From assembly GCA_009602735.1 (NCBI GenBank), contig WELA01007202.1, forward strand, positions 673,335 through 737,334: a stretch of 64,000 nucleotides of DNA, in the 5' to 3' direction. The notes below the pieces were generated by a model. It was not told where the DNA came from. It saw only the letters and a list, made by a program, of their open reading frames with translations, and made no database searches. Origin of the DNA: Mesotaenium endlicherianum. Lineage: Eukaryota; Streptophyta; Zygnematophyceae; Zygnematales; Mesotaeniaceae. Shown here piece after piece: positions 1 to 16,264 of this stretch (position 1 is the stretch's first letter; each line of letters begins with the position of its first letter). The position numbers were made by a program, and so were the translations under genes.

Positions 1-939
1 CCAGGCACTATAGGACCTCATAACGAGTAAGAAGCTCGCCCACATCACTAAATTAAGCCCACCATGAGTTATACGTCGCAGATTTGCAGCATTTTCCAGC
101 AACACATCAATACATAGTCTCAGGATAATGCAAATGTTCTCGTCCACTAGAGAGAGTGAGTTTAAGTTTTGTAGCAATCCCTTCCACCCCCTTCCTCTCC
201 CAAATGTCTTTAGCACATGTGCAAAGAGTAGCAGCCAAGGAGAGGAAGAAGATGAGAGATGGCCTTAGAGCATGAGAGCTTGAAGCAGAAGGAATTAAGC
301 AGGTTTAGGTTTTTGAGGAAAAGGTGACACGTTTGGTAGAGCAGCGGAGAGAAAAGAATGATGCTCTATGCAAGCTGCCACATGAGAGCGCCCTTGAAGC
401 AAAAGGCGAGGTTTGTGGATAAAATACAAACTGGGGGACTGCAAGTGCGAGCAAATTAGCATACCTTCTTGCTTTTGCCGTCAGCTGAGAGCTTGTGCTT
501 TGTCAAGACCTGTGGAAATGCATGCCACAGTTCCCAGCTGTGAGTGTAAGACTATCACGTACTTTCTATCGCAACAGATAAACTCAGCTGTATTTTGGCT
601 GCAGGCTCTAGGTCAATTTCGGCTTGAGGAACGACAAGCTTTCCTCTAGTCTTTACTATTGTTCTGACTATGAGAGTCGGCATAAACACATTGAGTAACG
701 ACGACCTTAACAACTCTGCAGAAAGGTTCCTTGGCTACAAAGCGTGCAAGATAAATACTTACATTTACTCATACGGCAAAAACTGCCATACATGGAGTAG
801 CCGGCAGCAACCAAAATGGTGCCTGGCTAGAAGACATCTGAAGGGTTCCCTTCGAGTTGTTAGGTAGCCTACATAGTGCAGAAAAGAGACATTGTGCACA
901 TGAGCCCAGCAGCCAAAAGGGGCAGCCGCTACTTAATGA
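1..939. other. no gene supported
   Basis: Only short unconvincing reading frames are present. Around 205-420 on the + strand there is a charged, Glu/Lys/Arg-rich reading that would form a coiled coil, but it is interrupted by stops and I do not recognise it. The 3' part runs into the hAT-type end that starts near 940. Confidence 0.4.
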
Positions 940-1209
940 ACTTTGACGAAGCAATTTTCCGCCGTTGCTGTTAAAAGTTGGAACCTTAGAAATGCTTTTA
1001 TTGGTCTCTTGTCGATCAATCGCGATCGACGAATTTTGGAAAAAAACGAAAAGCTGAGCCAAACCTGGCGGACAAAACGGACGTCGGACGCCTCCTAGGC
1101 ATCACGCACGTGTGTCTATGGAGTTCGTACACTTAGTACGCGCGTACCGACTAAGTACGCTTAATTAAGCGTAGGAAGGTTGGCCAGTACGGCGTACGAC
1201 GTAATCCTG
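940..1209 (+). mobile_element. right end of a hAT-like DNA transposon
   Basis: This stretch is closely similar to the right 260 bp of the hAT-like element at 42,936-43,196. Shared features are the phrase TGGTCTCTTGTCGATC, the phrase AAACCTGGCGGACAAAACGGA, repeated GTACG/CTTAGTACG subterminal words and an AATTAAGC palindrome. It ends in GTACGACGTAATCCTG at 1209, the counterpart of the terminal GTACGGCGTAACCCTG of that element. The following 8 bases, CTCAAGAC (1210-1217), would be the target duplication, but no matching left end was found in the window, so the left end is probably outside it or lost. No transposase is visible. Confidence 0.65.
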
Positions 1210-1496
1210 CTCAAGACACCTTGCTTGAAATGGGTCTTGCGTATCAGTGATGAAGATGTGCTCAATGTGCTTTTGTGTGCTTGTGTTATGTATGCAAATA
1301 TAGGCAGTGTAGAGGGGGGAGGGGCTGCACATTTCGCGGCACCCGGTGAGTGGCTGTAGTTAATCGCTGTCTAATTTCTATTCACGTGATCACATTATCT
1401 TGCCTCGCAACCTTGTACATTGGAATTGGATATGGAGCCAAACATGAACAGGAGTTGTGAGTGAGAGTGGGCATGTGTCACATGCGTGCAATAAAC

Positions 1497-1769
1497 AATG
1501 GCGAACGACAAGGCCCCACCAATGAGGGAGCGAAAAGAAGAGGATGGATAGGCCCCGTAAGTCACAGCCACAAGGGGGGGACCCCAGCTCCGCACCTAAG
1601 AAGCCTAGAGGATGTCCTGCAAAGAGTGCGTGCCGCACTGTAGGTGAGGCAAATTGTCCATCCGACATGGATGCTCGGAGGAAACAGAGGGGCAAAAAAA
1701 AGGCGTCTGGCACGGCTGTATAAGAGGGCGATGGAGACAATGGAGCATGATGAGAGAACCCCCACAGGT
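1497..1769 (+). pseudogene. possible decayed exon with AT-hook-like motif
   Basis: One reading frame gives a basic segment with APKKPRGCPAKS, close to an AT-hook (a PRGRP-type core that binds AT-rich DNA in the minor groove), followed by RRKQRGKKKASG, a likely nuclear-localisation patch. Several stops interrupt the frame. A GT-donor-like CACAG/GTGAGC lies at its 3' end. It could be part of a nuclear DNA-binding protein, but there is no start, no partner exon and no homologue I can name, so the call is weak. Confidence 0.2.
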
Positions 1770-2599
1770 GAGCACCTGCGCACAACTCAGTGTGACTTCT
1801 TGTGTCATTCTTGCCAGTTTGCCAATTTTTGTTCATGTGCATCTGTTGTTGATGAATCAAGAGCAGGCAGAAGTTTTTGGCCACAAGCATTGTGAGTGTG
1901 AAGTCATGGACTGACATGTTGCTTGCTGGAGGTGCCCAAGAGCAGAATACGGCCCAACGTCTCCGGAAAATACCAACCCATCTCCTTGAGAGATTGGTGT
2001 GTGCGCTGCACACTCGTCCACGTCGCTATTGCTCAACTCAATGAGGCTTCATCGACAGTGGTGTATTATAGCATGCGACCCACTGAGTAGGGCAAGACAG
2101 GTCGGAGTCATGTGCATAGTATGAGATAGTGGAAGAGATGATTAGGCATGAGGGCTACATAGCACAGTAGCCAGAGTCTTAGATGGTAATAGTAGTCAAA
2201 GGTACAAGTGCAGCATCGAGTAAGAGGTCACAGGTCTTATACAACTGGCAATGGTGAGCATTTGCGCAAGCTGTATGCAGATTGATATGAATAAAGTTTT
2301 CCACTACAGCTCTAGAACCGCTTCTTCTACATGCACATCCCACTGCTTATGGATGCCTCGCCACTCTGTATTAGATGTGCTATTTCACAATGAAAGGTTG
2401 AACAAAGTGTGGATGAAATGCAAGCCCACGACAACAGCTAATATCGCAGCTAATGCTTCACATAAGAACCAATGTTGACTTGTTTGCTATCATCCCTGCA
2501 CGTGGATCCCCTATACAATGTATTAGGCCACCTCACTCTCCTCACTAATATACAGCTATTCCGCTTGATACTAAGGCAGAGCTGTTACTTTTGCTATAT

Positions 2600-4060
2600 G
2601 GTGAATCTTCATTGAATTGATCACCCACTATGCGTTGTTCTTTTGCTCCACCTCACTTGTCTCATTTGCATTGCCTTACCTGCCTAATATTATGTATTAT
2701 AAGATGAGGCCATTAATTTTGTCTTCATGCCGCTTCCTCCGCAATCTAAGAAGCACCAATTGCTCCTGATGTTGCCTGTCTTCCTTCTCCAACTCTTCTA
2801 GCTTCTCACTCAGTCGTACGTCTCTAGTTGCTGTCTGACGTGTGTAGGCAAATCTCTTCCGACCAATATATGACTTCCTTCTATTATGTTACTATTAGCC
2901 ATCATAGCAATCTCAAGAAACTCAATCTTCTCAATGACATCTTCCAGCATATTGTTTACATGAGCTCTTTCACCCTCCATTTTCATAATCTCCTCTATTT
3001 TGTCAACTAACTTTGCCTCTGCCATTGTACGAGCCAAATCAACAGATTAGCTAGATCAGCTTGCGGCACCGTTGCCAAGATGGCTACAAAATTTCCGCCC
3101 CTTTGTGTGCCTAGAAGTGAGAGGGTCGCAGTTGCTAGAAGGAGTTTTCGAGTCATTGGGTCCACATGACAACGCTGGAGAGGCTTTGCATGCCTTGGGA
3201 GCTGGTATGTGATTTATGCTCCATGCAAAAACGCTTGTTTAAGATTGCATTTTTCTCTCTTTTGAAAATTCTTTTATAAGAGATGGTGAAGATATCATAT
3301 TATATCTCATAGTGTATATAAAAATTATCTTGTAAGATAGTATAGATTAATGTTCTTCATATATACGATATACAAAATACATGAGATACAACATATACGA
3401 GATAGAGTGTGGCTGTATTAAAACACAAGTTGTAGAAGAGAAAGTAAAGTGCTGGGAAGGAAGAGTGACTCTGTAGAGAGAAAAAGAGAGGTAGTGCAGG
3501 TATGCTACTCATCCTCAACATTTCTTTCGCCTAGGAACTTGGTATCTTACATATCTTTTGGTGATTTTGTGTTTACAAAACGTACTATTAATTTCATTTC
3601 CTGAGCTGCTATTTCATCGTCTGCTTCTGGCAAATCTCTTGTCTTACATATTGCTCATTCGAATGTTGCACACACATAGTCTGGTATGATGCCAAACTCT
3701 ACATCTTCTATCACTTGCATTGTTCTAGGCTAAAAAAGTTCTCATTTCAGCATAGCAACTTAGTCCTATAGTAGCTTCTTTCATCTTATACTCTCCTCTG
3801 GTATATGACTGCTCTTGAGCACATAAAGCTCTCACCCTCTTCTTGTGCCTTGGCACAACTAGAAGGCCATCTTGTAGTGCAAGGGTCATCCCTGGCAGCA
3901 TACTGATTCCATCGGAAGACAAATCTGCTACCTTTGCCATCTGTAGAATTCTTATCATATGATCACCCACTACTCTCTGCTTTTGTCCTCCACCTCACTT
4001 GCACGCCTTGCACTGCCTATTCTGCCTTCAAGTAAGCTAAGGCCCCTACTCTTTTTTATT
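2600..4060. repeat. diverged local duplication
   Basis: The stretch at about 2,610-2,700 (TGATCACCCACTATGCG, then CTCCACCTCACTTG) recurs at about 3,945-4,030 (TGATCACCCACTACTC, then CTCCACCTCACTTG) in the same orientation and order, roughly 1.33 kb apart. The two copies have drifted but keep the same run of Cys/Leu-rich words on either side. It looks like an old tandem duplication of part of one decayed gene or element. Confidence 0.45.
2810..3037 (-). pseudogene. coiled-coil-type fragment, unknown
   Basis: A 75-residue minus-strand frame starts MARTMAEAKLVDKIEEIMKM and has regular hydrophobic spacing typical of a coiled coil. Further minus-strand coding-like text follows 3' of it (Glu/Lys/Arg-rich, about 2,700-2,810). 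It lies inside the duplicated 2.6-4.06 kb block and seems to belong with the minus-strand fragments at 3,725-3,970 and 4.1-4.97 kb. No family is recognised. Confidence 0.2.
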
Positions 4061-4099
4061 TTCACTATATTCACTCCTCCAAATCTGTGTACTTGAAAT

Positions 4100-4965
4100 C
4101 CTCTTTAATGATGGCGAATTAGTCATTAATCTTGGACAATAAAAGAGCCTGATCTTCATTCAGTTCCCTCTTGCATTTTAATTCTATCCTGCGCTTCTCA
4201 TACACTTTTTTCTCCACTTTGTCACCTTTCTGGCCTCTCTTCAGTTCTGCGTTGCTCACCTGCGCACCTACGGTCCTTTAAACTCCCGTCTAAGCAATTT
4301 GTGGCTGTTTCTAGGAACCTATTGTTAGCGTCCGTAAGCATCACATGGGCGTCAATTTCCTCACTAAGATCTGCCAAGTCTGTAGTTGTGTCATCCCTGC
4401 TTTCCTCCTCCACCTCTTTGGGCAGGGCCGCATAGGGCATGTCGGGGGGATGCCCTTACAGAAAAAAATTAGAAAAAAAAGAGGGCGAAAACACGATATG
4501 TTGTTTTTTCCCCCCGGGGAGTCTCCTATGATCCCCCCGACAATAGAAATGAAAAGGTTTCCCGTCGGGCGGACTTGCATTGCGTTCTATGGCTGCTAGT
4601 AACCCCAAGTCGCTACTTTTGTCTATTCCAACAATTACCGCAGCAAATTTGTTGCCCATGCATGTTTTTTGGAGCTTGTCGAGGAACATTATCAGCTTGG
4701 ACAGTAAGTCAGCCTGATCTAGATAATTGTTTTTCCTGTCATGAAGTACTCTCTTGTTTCTGCCATCCTCCTCATTCTTTCCACGGCTACCTTTTTGTTG
4801 GCTTTTCACATCTGCATTGCAGCTGCTTTCACACACGGATTTGAACCATGGGTCATCGGTACCTGCATTGTGCCCCATTTCACACAGGGCGTTCAAGAGA
4901 CATCTATTATCTCTTTCGTGGGTGAGCAGGTCATCATCAGTCATTTTGTGAATGGCCATTTCCAA
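4100..4965 (-). pseudogene. decayed minus-strand gene fragment, unknown
   Basis: Three minus-strand frames lie end to end: a 169-residue frame at 4,456-4,965, a 72-residue acidic frame at 4,222-4,440, and a Lys/Glu-rich tail at about 4,115-4,225 that ends at a stop. Composition (charged, Leu-spaced) suggests one former coiled-coil protein read through frame changes. The stretch between them is T-rich and could hide an intron. Similar charged text occurs in the 34.0-34.6 kb frame. The function is unknown. Confidence 0.25.
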
Positions 4966-4969
4966 CTTA

Positions 4970-6509
4970 TTGAGGATGTGATTCCTCGATGCAATTTGAA
5001 CCTCAAAACCACTTCATTGGTCACGTTTGACTTTAACACCTCCATCCCCGAGGTAGATGAGCTGTCTAAGCAATACCAAGATACATTATTTCCATACGAA
5101 GCCATGCAAAACCATACCCGTTGTCGAAGTGCTTTGAGGTGCTTTGAGGTGTTATGAGAGTACACCATTGTACACGGAACAATCAATGTGTTACCTCTGA
5201 ATGCATCCGGTGAAGACGAGCGTGCTTCGTCGTACACTTTATGATCTACATGTACAACGTGGGGGAAACACGGCAAGTGGTCTTGACGCGGAAGTTATAC
5301 TTGGACATTTGCCGCTGAACAACAACCTCCTTGTCGGCGTCATTGTTGGTAGCGCATATTTAGTCGACTTCCCATCGATGAGGGACGTTCGACGATTTCA
5401 ACGACAGTGAGCTGGTCCGTGAGGAAATGGTTACAGAAATGAGGGTGATTAGTCACCGCTTTTTTTTTCTCATTTAATTTTGGGCGGCATTTTACCTGAA
5501 TTCTCGAAGGAAGTTTTCTCCTCATGTAAATAATTTATTACAATATTCAAACACTGTATCTGCAACATTGTTCATCCTATTTAATTCCTCTGATTCGCTA
5601 TGGACCTTAGGAAGCCCTGTCTACGGCACAGGAAGATGGCGGCATATTATTCGACGCCCCGTCCACGAAAGCATCCCGAGAGGTACATTGCAATTCACGT
5701 GTGGTTTGGAGCTTAATGTAGTCCATGAGTGGTATGTAGTAATGATAAAACAAGGCAAATCTTTTTATGTGTTAAGCCACCATGGGCAGTTGCCCAGTTT
5801 TCCAGGCAGCTATGCAAACATGGCACAAATTCGGCTGAGTAAGTAGCGGATCTTACAGCCAGAACGCATGACACCTGCCCCGAAGCTACTCATGTTATGT
5901 TTGTCTTGCACTCCCTTCAGGGCACCATTCGAGATGGCAGCATCCAACATTCGCGTCCCCGCCCGCTTTTTTTGAGAGAAGTGGGCAACCCAAACGTTTG
6001 GCGGACGGGCTGACACAATTTTCTACAAATGCTTGTGCTTGGAGGTGGAGCTGCATATCTTTGCCACTGTCTTCTATAACAAAGGCAAGATCGGCGATGG
6101 CAAATATTATCAGTAATGTGAGATAATATGACAATCAGAGTGATGGCAACTGTCATTGAATGGACAAAGATGTGTCACAAAATCACGTACCCACAAATAC
6201 AGCGCGCTCTTTATTTGAGTGCATATCTCTTTTAGACAGATACGCAAACAATTCTGTCTACAGGAACCCTAGGCTGCACAGTGGTGCCATTATAGAAGTT
6301 ATTTGGCGCTGTAAACTACCCAACTTCCTACATCCCCATTTTTTTTTCATTGGTGTTTATGACTATGCACCAAGTTGAGTACACAATACTACTCTGCACT
6401 AAGCTGCTTTGAGCTTTTGGTTAAATCTCGTCTTCCATGCATGTACTGCCCTTCTCTTGGGGGCAAATAGTTCCACCTGAAGAGAGAGGGCAAAGAAGAG
6501 TACCTCTCA
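4970..6509. other. no gene supported
   Basis: Plus-strand frames at 5,201-5,410 and 5,568-5,846 are short and match nothing I recognise. They could be 5' remnants of the methyltransferase gene that follows, but there is no motif to show it. Confidence 0.35.
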
Positions 6510-7430
6510 AAGTGCAGCCTGTTTGCTGGTATGAGTGGCTTTGAGTTGCCATTTACAACCATGGGCATGAAATTTGTGTCTTCGTCGAAAGTAATCCTCA
6601 CTGTCAGGCCGTCCTCAGAGAGCACTTTCCTGGTGGTCAAGTCCATTCCGATGTAGTGAGCATGCGCAGCCTTCCCCTAGGCATTGACCTTCTCCTAACG
6701 AAATTCCCCTGCCTGGATGTGTCTACAAGAGGGAACACACGCGGGGAGGTTGCGTCGTTGAAGCAAACCAGTCTCATTGTACACCTGTGGCGCCTCTTAG
6801 AACAGCAGAAAGTGCCTATCGTCCTTATGGAGAATGTCCAGGGGCTACTCAGGAGAGAAACGCAGAGTGAGACTCCATATGTATCCCACGTTGCTCACAA
6901 TCTGCACGCCTTGGGATACAATTGAGCTTACAAAACCGTGCCGTGCCTGTCCTTTGGCCAGCCTCGAGCTAGGGAACGGGTTGTCATGTGCCAAGCGCTG
7001 GGGAGTTTCGCGTAACCTGCTATTCACTCCTCTTGGTCTTGTAATCAGACAAAAATGTGCATCTGTGCCCATCACAATCTAATGGGAAAGACAGAGTATG
7101 ATGGAGTGTGGGCATCAAGATTGAATGGGGCATTGCTCTACAAGGGATAAGGCCTCTGTCCAACCGTGACGTGCGTGAACTCCAACCTCTTTGTCGTGGC
7201 AGAGGAGGTGGGCCGCACCATTCGCCTCCACGTGGTAGGCGTGGAGGATGTAGAGACTCTGCAAGGATTCCCAGTTGACTGGACAAAGTGTATGGCCCAC
7301 GCAAAGCGTCAACTTTATCACTTAGGAAATGCCATTCCGGTAGCCCTTTCGGCATGGATGAAGAGTAAAACATCTTACGCCTACAAAGACAAGTACAATG
7401 TCACAAAAGAACCCGCCGTTGCATGAGGTG
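6510..7430 (+). pseudogene. cytosine-5 DNA methyltransferase remnant
   Basis: Signature motifs of the C5 cytosine methyltransferase fold occur in canonical order on the + strand. Motif I (S-adenosylmethionine binding) is SLFAGMSGFE near 6,516. Motif II is VESNPHC near 6,585. Motif IV is KFPCLDVSTRG near 6,700, with the Pro-Cys pair of the catalytic loop. Motif VI is the ENV of LMENVQGLL near 6,830. Motif VIII is GQPRARERVV near 6,955, and motifs IX-X are LQGFPVDW near 7,260 and LGNAIPVAL near 7,322. The enzyme family transfers a methyl group to C5 of cytosine in DNA. The domain is about 300 codons, the usual catalytic size, and the motif order is not the rearranged DRM type. It spreads over more than one frame and is broken in a few places. 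No RT or LTR was recognised beside it, so it may be a host gene, an element-borne copy or a viral copy. Confidence 0.8.
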
Positions 7431-8939
7431 GGCACCTGGCCAAAGGCTGCCTCGCGGATGCAGAGTGGTAATTTTAGGGTACATCATGCGATCCACATGT
7501 CGGCACTGGTAGACGCACGTTCCGTTGCTCCCATTCTTGACTCTCTTGTGCAGAGGTCAATCGAGGAAGAAAGGTGCGCTAAGAGAAAACTCGTGCAGTG
7601 GTTCAACAGGCAACGCGTAACAAAGAGTGGGCAAGCATTGGAAGCCTGGCCTAGCCCCTGAGAGAGCATTGCTGGCAACGCGTCGTTTGCCCCTCTGCGA
7701 GGCGGCCATCGATGTGTGTCCACACGCACTGAGCCCGGCCATCCGCCACGAGTGGAGGGTGGTCTCACAAAGAAACAATAGGCATCGCTGGACCTCCTGT
7801 GTACCGGAATGCAAAAGGCCGTAAGAGGCAGCTGCGGTGCCCTCAGCTGCGCCCTCTCTTTTGGCCACTTTGTGCCGAAAGATATTAGGGTATAGAAGGC
7901 TTTAGGGCATCTTACCTGTGATACGCTGGCACCAGCCGTCACTACGTGGCTTTTCGGCAAAAGTGCACTAGGTTAAACCCTAAACTTTAAACCCTAAAGC
8001 ACAAGTGTAATGGGAAGCATGTGAGTACGCTGGTCAAAATTCTTGACCTTCACTGGCAAAGGGGCAATAAGTATCCTAGGATTTATAAGGACAGGTGCTT
8101 GGTTGACGACATACACTAAGTGTACGAGACATTAAAACCTGCATTTTGTAGTTAGGAGTAAATAGGTCTTCACGTCCACGAGTAAATTTCCCGCCATTGT
8201 CCTTTTGATCCTTTGCAAAATTAATATTGGGTACCTATTCCTGAATCCTGCCCCATCTTGTGCAATCTTTGCACAAAGTTGTGAAGTAGAGTACCTTGGT
8301 TATGGGTTCCAAACCTGAACCTCATACTGGTTGCTCGTGTGTGTGCAGTCTTCTTAATCTCCGTCACATGTTCCTCCATACATGTACGTTCACTTATGTT
8401 TGCAACTGTGTACATCACACTCACTGTACTTTTACTCTTGTGATCGTGCATACAAAAACACGGTATTTAAGACAAAAAGAGCAAACTTTGTGGACAATGA
8501 ATAACAGAGCCGCAGTCGTTTCAAATAAGCTACCACTAGTGACACACATTTTGTCTCGTACTACTTCCACGGGCCTAATGAATGAATTCGCCCTCCTACA
8601 TGGGAACATCGCTGACTTGCTCTAAATCTGAGAAGAAACATGATTCTAACCACCTATCTTCCACAATGACTACTGTACACATGTGGGCTGCATACAGAGG
8701 TGGGCCACCCTTCTCTACCAAGCACTTGCACTACAACTACTCTGCACTTGCACAAAGGCTAGGAAGACAATCCCTTGTCACGGGACCCAAAGAACCTATT
8801 TAAGTAGGGTGGGAGCTTCCCTGCCTCAACCTCTGACTGTTAGCGGCCTTTGCGAGGCAAGGGTTCTTGATCACAAAGATTCTACACTTGTCAGAAAGAG
8901 CTGCGGTGCTACCTCTTCTGTACATGGCATCCACCTCTT
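7431..8939. other. no clear gene; short telomere-like tract inside
   Basis: A + frame at 7,398-7,661 containing EEERCAKRKLVQWFNRQRV follows the methyltransferase remnant in another frame and might be its decayed 3' part or an unrelated fragment. The rest contains only short unsupported frames. Confidence 0.35.
7975..8001. repeat. degenerate telomere-type repeats
   Basis: AAACCCTAAACTTTAAACCC followed by TAAAG contains two CCCTAAA units separated by a degenerate unit. CCCTAAA/TTTAGGG is the usual telomere repeat of plants and many green algae. With only two good units this is an interstitial or chance occurrence, not a telomere. Confidence 0.4.
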
Positions 8940-9170
8940 TATGTGATATTTTCTGATGTCCTTTTTCGATACCCAAAAAGATTCAACGTCATCACAGAAG
9001 AAAGCTGCAAATATGCCTTTCTGTACCACGAGGCATTGACCATTGAAGAATTCATCAACATGATGGCTGCCCAGCTCCTTCTTCGCCCAAGCCTTATTAA
9101 AGAAGTTAGCCGGAATGCGGATAAAGCTATTGCACATCGGAAAGTATATAACCTGGCCTGGAGGTAACCT
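8940..9170 (+). other. weak coding-like frame, unknown
   Basis: A 74-residue + frame containing HEALTIEEFINMMAAQLLL is more protein-like than its surroundings, but it has no recognised motif and no start or splice context. The flanking 9.2-10.9 kb shows nothing that I can support as a gene or repeat. Confidence 0.15.
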
Positions 9171-10899
9171 GGCATTCACTCAGGTAATATGTAAGGAGGC
9201 TCTGAAAAGTAGTGGGGCAATATGGAGGTCCATCCAAAGGTACAAGGCATATGCTAAGATTGAGTACAATTTCTCAAAGAGGTCAGCAACTCACTTAGTG
9301 TCTTCGTCAGCCAAGTCACCACCAACAATGTCACCTGCTGCTAAAGGTATGAATATGTTAACAAAGGTACAACCCTCCTGGACTTCACGAAGTTTGTGCG
9401 TTTGATTTAACACCACCTCATCAACCCGTTCCCATCCCTGACAAGTGGCTGGAACCCTACACAGGGAACACTAATTCTTGCTGCGAGATGAGCAGATCCA
9501 ACAATGCGCAGGGCAGCTGTCAGAAGAGATCGAGTCTCAAAATCGTGGAGAAACCCGCAGAGGAAGATGGCTAGGATGGGAAGGTGAGCAACACAGCATG
9601 CATAAACTGCAGCAACAGAGGGCGATGCATACTGTGAGAACCTACACCTACCCGGTTTGTAGTGCCTTCACAATACACACTTCACAAAAATTGTGGCTGC
9701 AGTTTGCTAACACCACCTGCTTCTCCATCAAATCTGCTAAAGCACACAAAGTGGATATAATGTGGGACCTCATAATTACTCTTAGGGGGCTGAATTATCA
9801 TGTTTGTACATCTTGCTTAAGGCACTAATTGGTGCCAAAGAGAGAAATGCTACACTCACCTAAGCATATTCAGCATTGACAGCTTGCAAAATTAGAATCT
9901 TCTTCCAATCGCAGCTCCATAGCAAAAGTATTGTTCACTAGCGCTAGTATTATATGCAAATACAATGTAGGCGCGCCTGAAGCTCGGTGAAAGAAAGTGT
10001 TGGTGGTCTATTCGAATAGGGAATGACTCAAATATGACTGTGAAAGGGCCCATGGTGTTGCACTCCAAGTGTACAAAATGAAGCCAGAATGGAGGGAAGT
10101 CATTGTGCTAAATTTGGCGTCAAATTTGTGAATTTTGGCTGGAGGAGGGAAAATGGGTTGCAAAGGTGCATATTAGTGCATATGCATATTTCAAGGCTCC
10201 CAAGTTGGGCATCATTGGGCGATAATGTCGGCACTGTCGGTGGGCCTTCGTAAATGGTACTTCGTGACTGCAAACGTTTGAAAGTGTCTTGGAAACAGGT
10301 CTTCAAGGTCATTTACGGCCTATGCAGTATGTCATGAAATGAGCTCTGAAACATCATCCAAGGCGTTGTGCCTTTGTGGAAAAGCAGATGAGGTTGGAAT
10401 AAAAGCAGGAAGGCTTTCAGCATCTTTGATGTCACAGACATAGATTGGGTCGCTACCCAAATACCCATGTATATTTTCGGCACTTTAATACATTGTATTT
10501 TTGTCATACTGTTGCATTGCTGTGAATGAGCCCACCACGAATTGAAACTCCGTGGAGCCCGTGCCTTGTATGTCTTTTGTTTTTGGATCAAATCATCTTG
10601 AACGAGTTGATTGTGTCGACCAGTCGTGACCAATTCAATCGCAAGAGGTTAGCAAACCAGAAAGTAGGTCACGTGCCACAACAATTTCCTTCTGTTCTCT
10701 TCTTTTCTCACAACGCATAAAATTTTATAACGATACATTTTGCAATTTAGCAAAAATCGCGAAGGGCAAAACTCCCACACAATGGCTGAAATTGAAAAGA
10801 AACGGCACCTGTCAGAACAAAAAATTGTTTAAAGGAGCACATTTAAGGCATCTTGGTGACGACCAAAAGTGTAGTTTCTATGTTCATGCATAAATGGTA

Positions 10900-12069
10900 G
10901 GCTGAGACATGACTTCAAATGGAGAAAGTCAGAGTGCAATGTGAGTACTCTGTGACTCCAAAGACAATAGGCAGCATGTGAAACATTGAGGAATAAGAAA
11001 AGCAAGGGTTGTTGTGGGAATGCATAGGGTACCAGGCAGTGATCAAGCACCACATAAAAACGCACAAGTACAATGCCCTCAATGTCGAATACGTATGAGG
11101 CATCAGGATCCACGTCACCATCAATGTGCAAGTCTCACAGCAACACAGGCAGCAGTAGCGGCCCGGGCAGCCGTTGCACAGAGAAACGAGGAGCGGGCGA
11201 GATATATTGTAGCTATTCATGAGAGGACACGCTCAAGTTGTTAGGAGGCAACTGTAGCGCACCAAGTGTTGGAACAGCAATTAGCTGAGCTGAGGAGGCA
11301 GCATAATGCAGAGTGAGAAAGGGCACGGGCGGCTGCTCATAGAGCACGAGAGGTTTAAAGAAGGCAAGCTGCAAGCCAAGCCGGAGCACTTTTGCAGGTA
11401 GAGCAAAATGAACAGCGGGCAATGACAGCTGCAAGGGCAGCACGGAAGTCTGCCAAGGCTGTAGCAGATAGTGGACGAGATTGGGTGTTGAACCGTCGTG
11501 ACGAGCTCATATTGGAGGCCACAGAGGAATAGTGGGGGGAATTCAGATCTGTCACATGCTCGGTCAAGTCCGGCTACTATGTCTTGCACAATGCCTGTAC
11601 AAAGACAACAACCAAGATGGAGAGGTGGAGGTTAGATAGCCCCTTCTATAAATCAGAAGATGGAAAGATGTACAGAAATAAAGTTACACGTACTACAAAA
11701 GCCCTATGTCACAAGCATGGTTTGAGAGGCACTGTGTTGCCGAGCGGGAAAAACTTGGCATCTATATCTATACCGCATACTCTGGCTGATGCTTCAAAGG
11801 ATGATCAGTTCTTCACCAAGATCCACTCCAAGCCTGAGGTGGTAGTGGATGGGGAAGTGACCGAGATCTACAATTTCCAATTTGTGACGGAGAATGAGTT
11901 TAGAGAGTACACCCATTAAGTGCACACAGGAGGTGTATTTGGGAGATCTCCTGGTTATCATTAGACGAGTAGCAGGTGAGTCACTCGGGCGCCTCTTCAC
12001 CCCTCTTCATTCCGTTCACCATGTGAGTCTTTGAGAAGAGCTTGCTGTGTGCCTCAGACATCATTAGCC
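10900..12069 (+). mobile_element. EnSpm/CACTA-like transposon remnant, left part
   Basis: Plus-strand coding-like text runs up to the insertion point of retrotransposon A at 12,070. It has an Ala/Arg-rich coiled-coil stretch (about 11,130-11,530, with repeated RAR/AAR words) and then a 111-residue open frame at 11,584-11,919 (MERWRLDSPFYKSEDGKMYR onward). Once the A insertion is set aside it abuts the transposase-like text at 24,880. I infer that both belong to one older DNA transposon or transposase-derived gene. The 11.0-12.0 kb part itself has no diagnostic transposase motif, and several stops lie in the coiled-coil part. Confidence 0.4.
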
Positions 12070-12074
12070 TATTG

Positions 12075-16264
<4,190 letters not shown>

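Noticed and set aside
1390-2013. 207-residue - strand frame
   Set aside because: It has no recognisable motif, and the + strand reading in the same place has a more protein-like basic/AT-hook segment; likely chance.
7975-8001. Possible interstitial telomere
   Set aside because: Only two good CCCTAAA units; too short to call a real telomeric array or chromosome-fusion scar.
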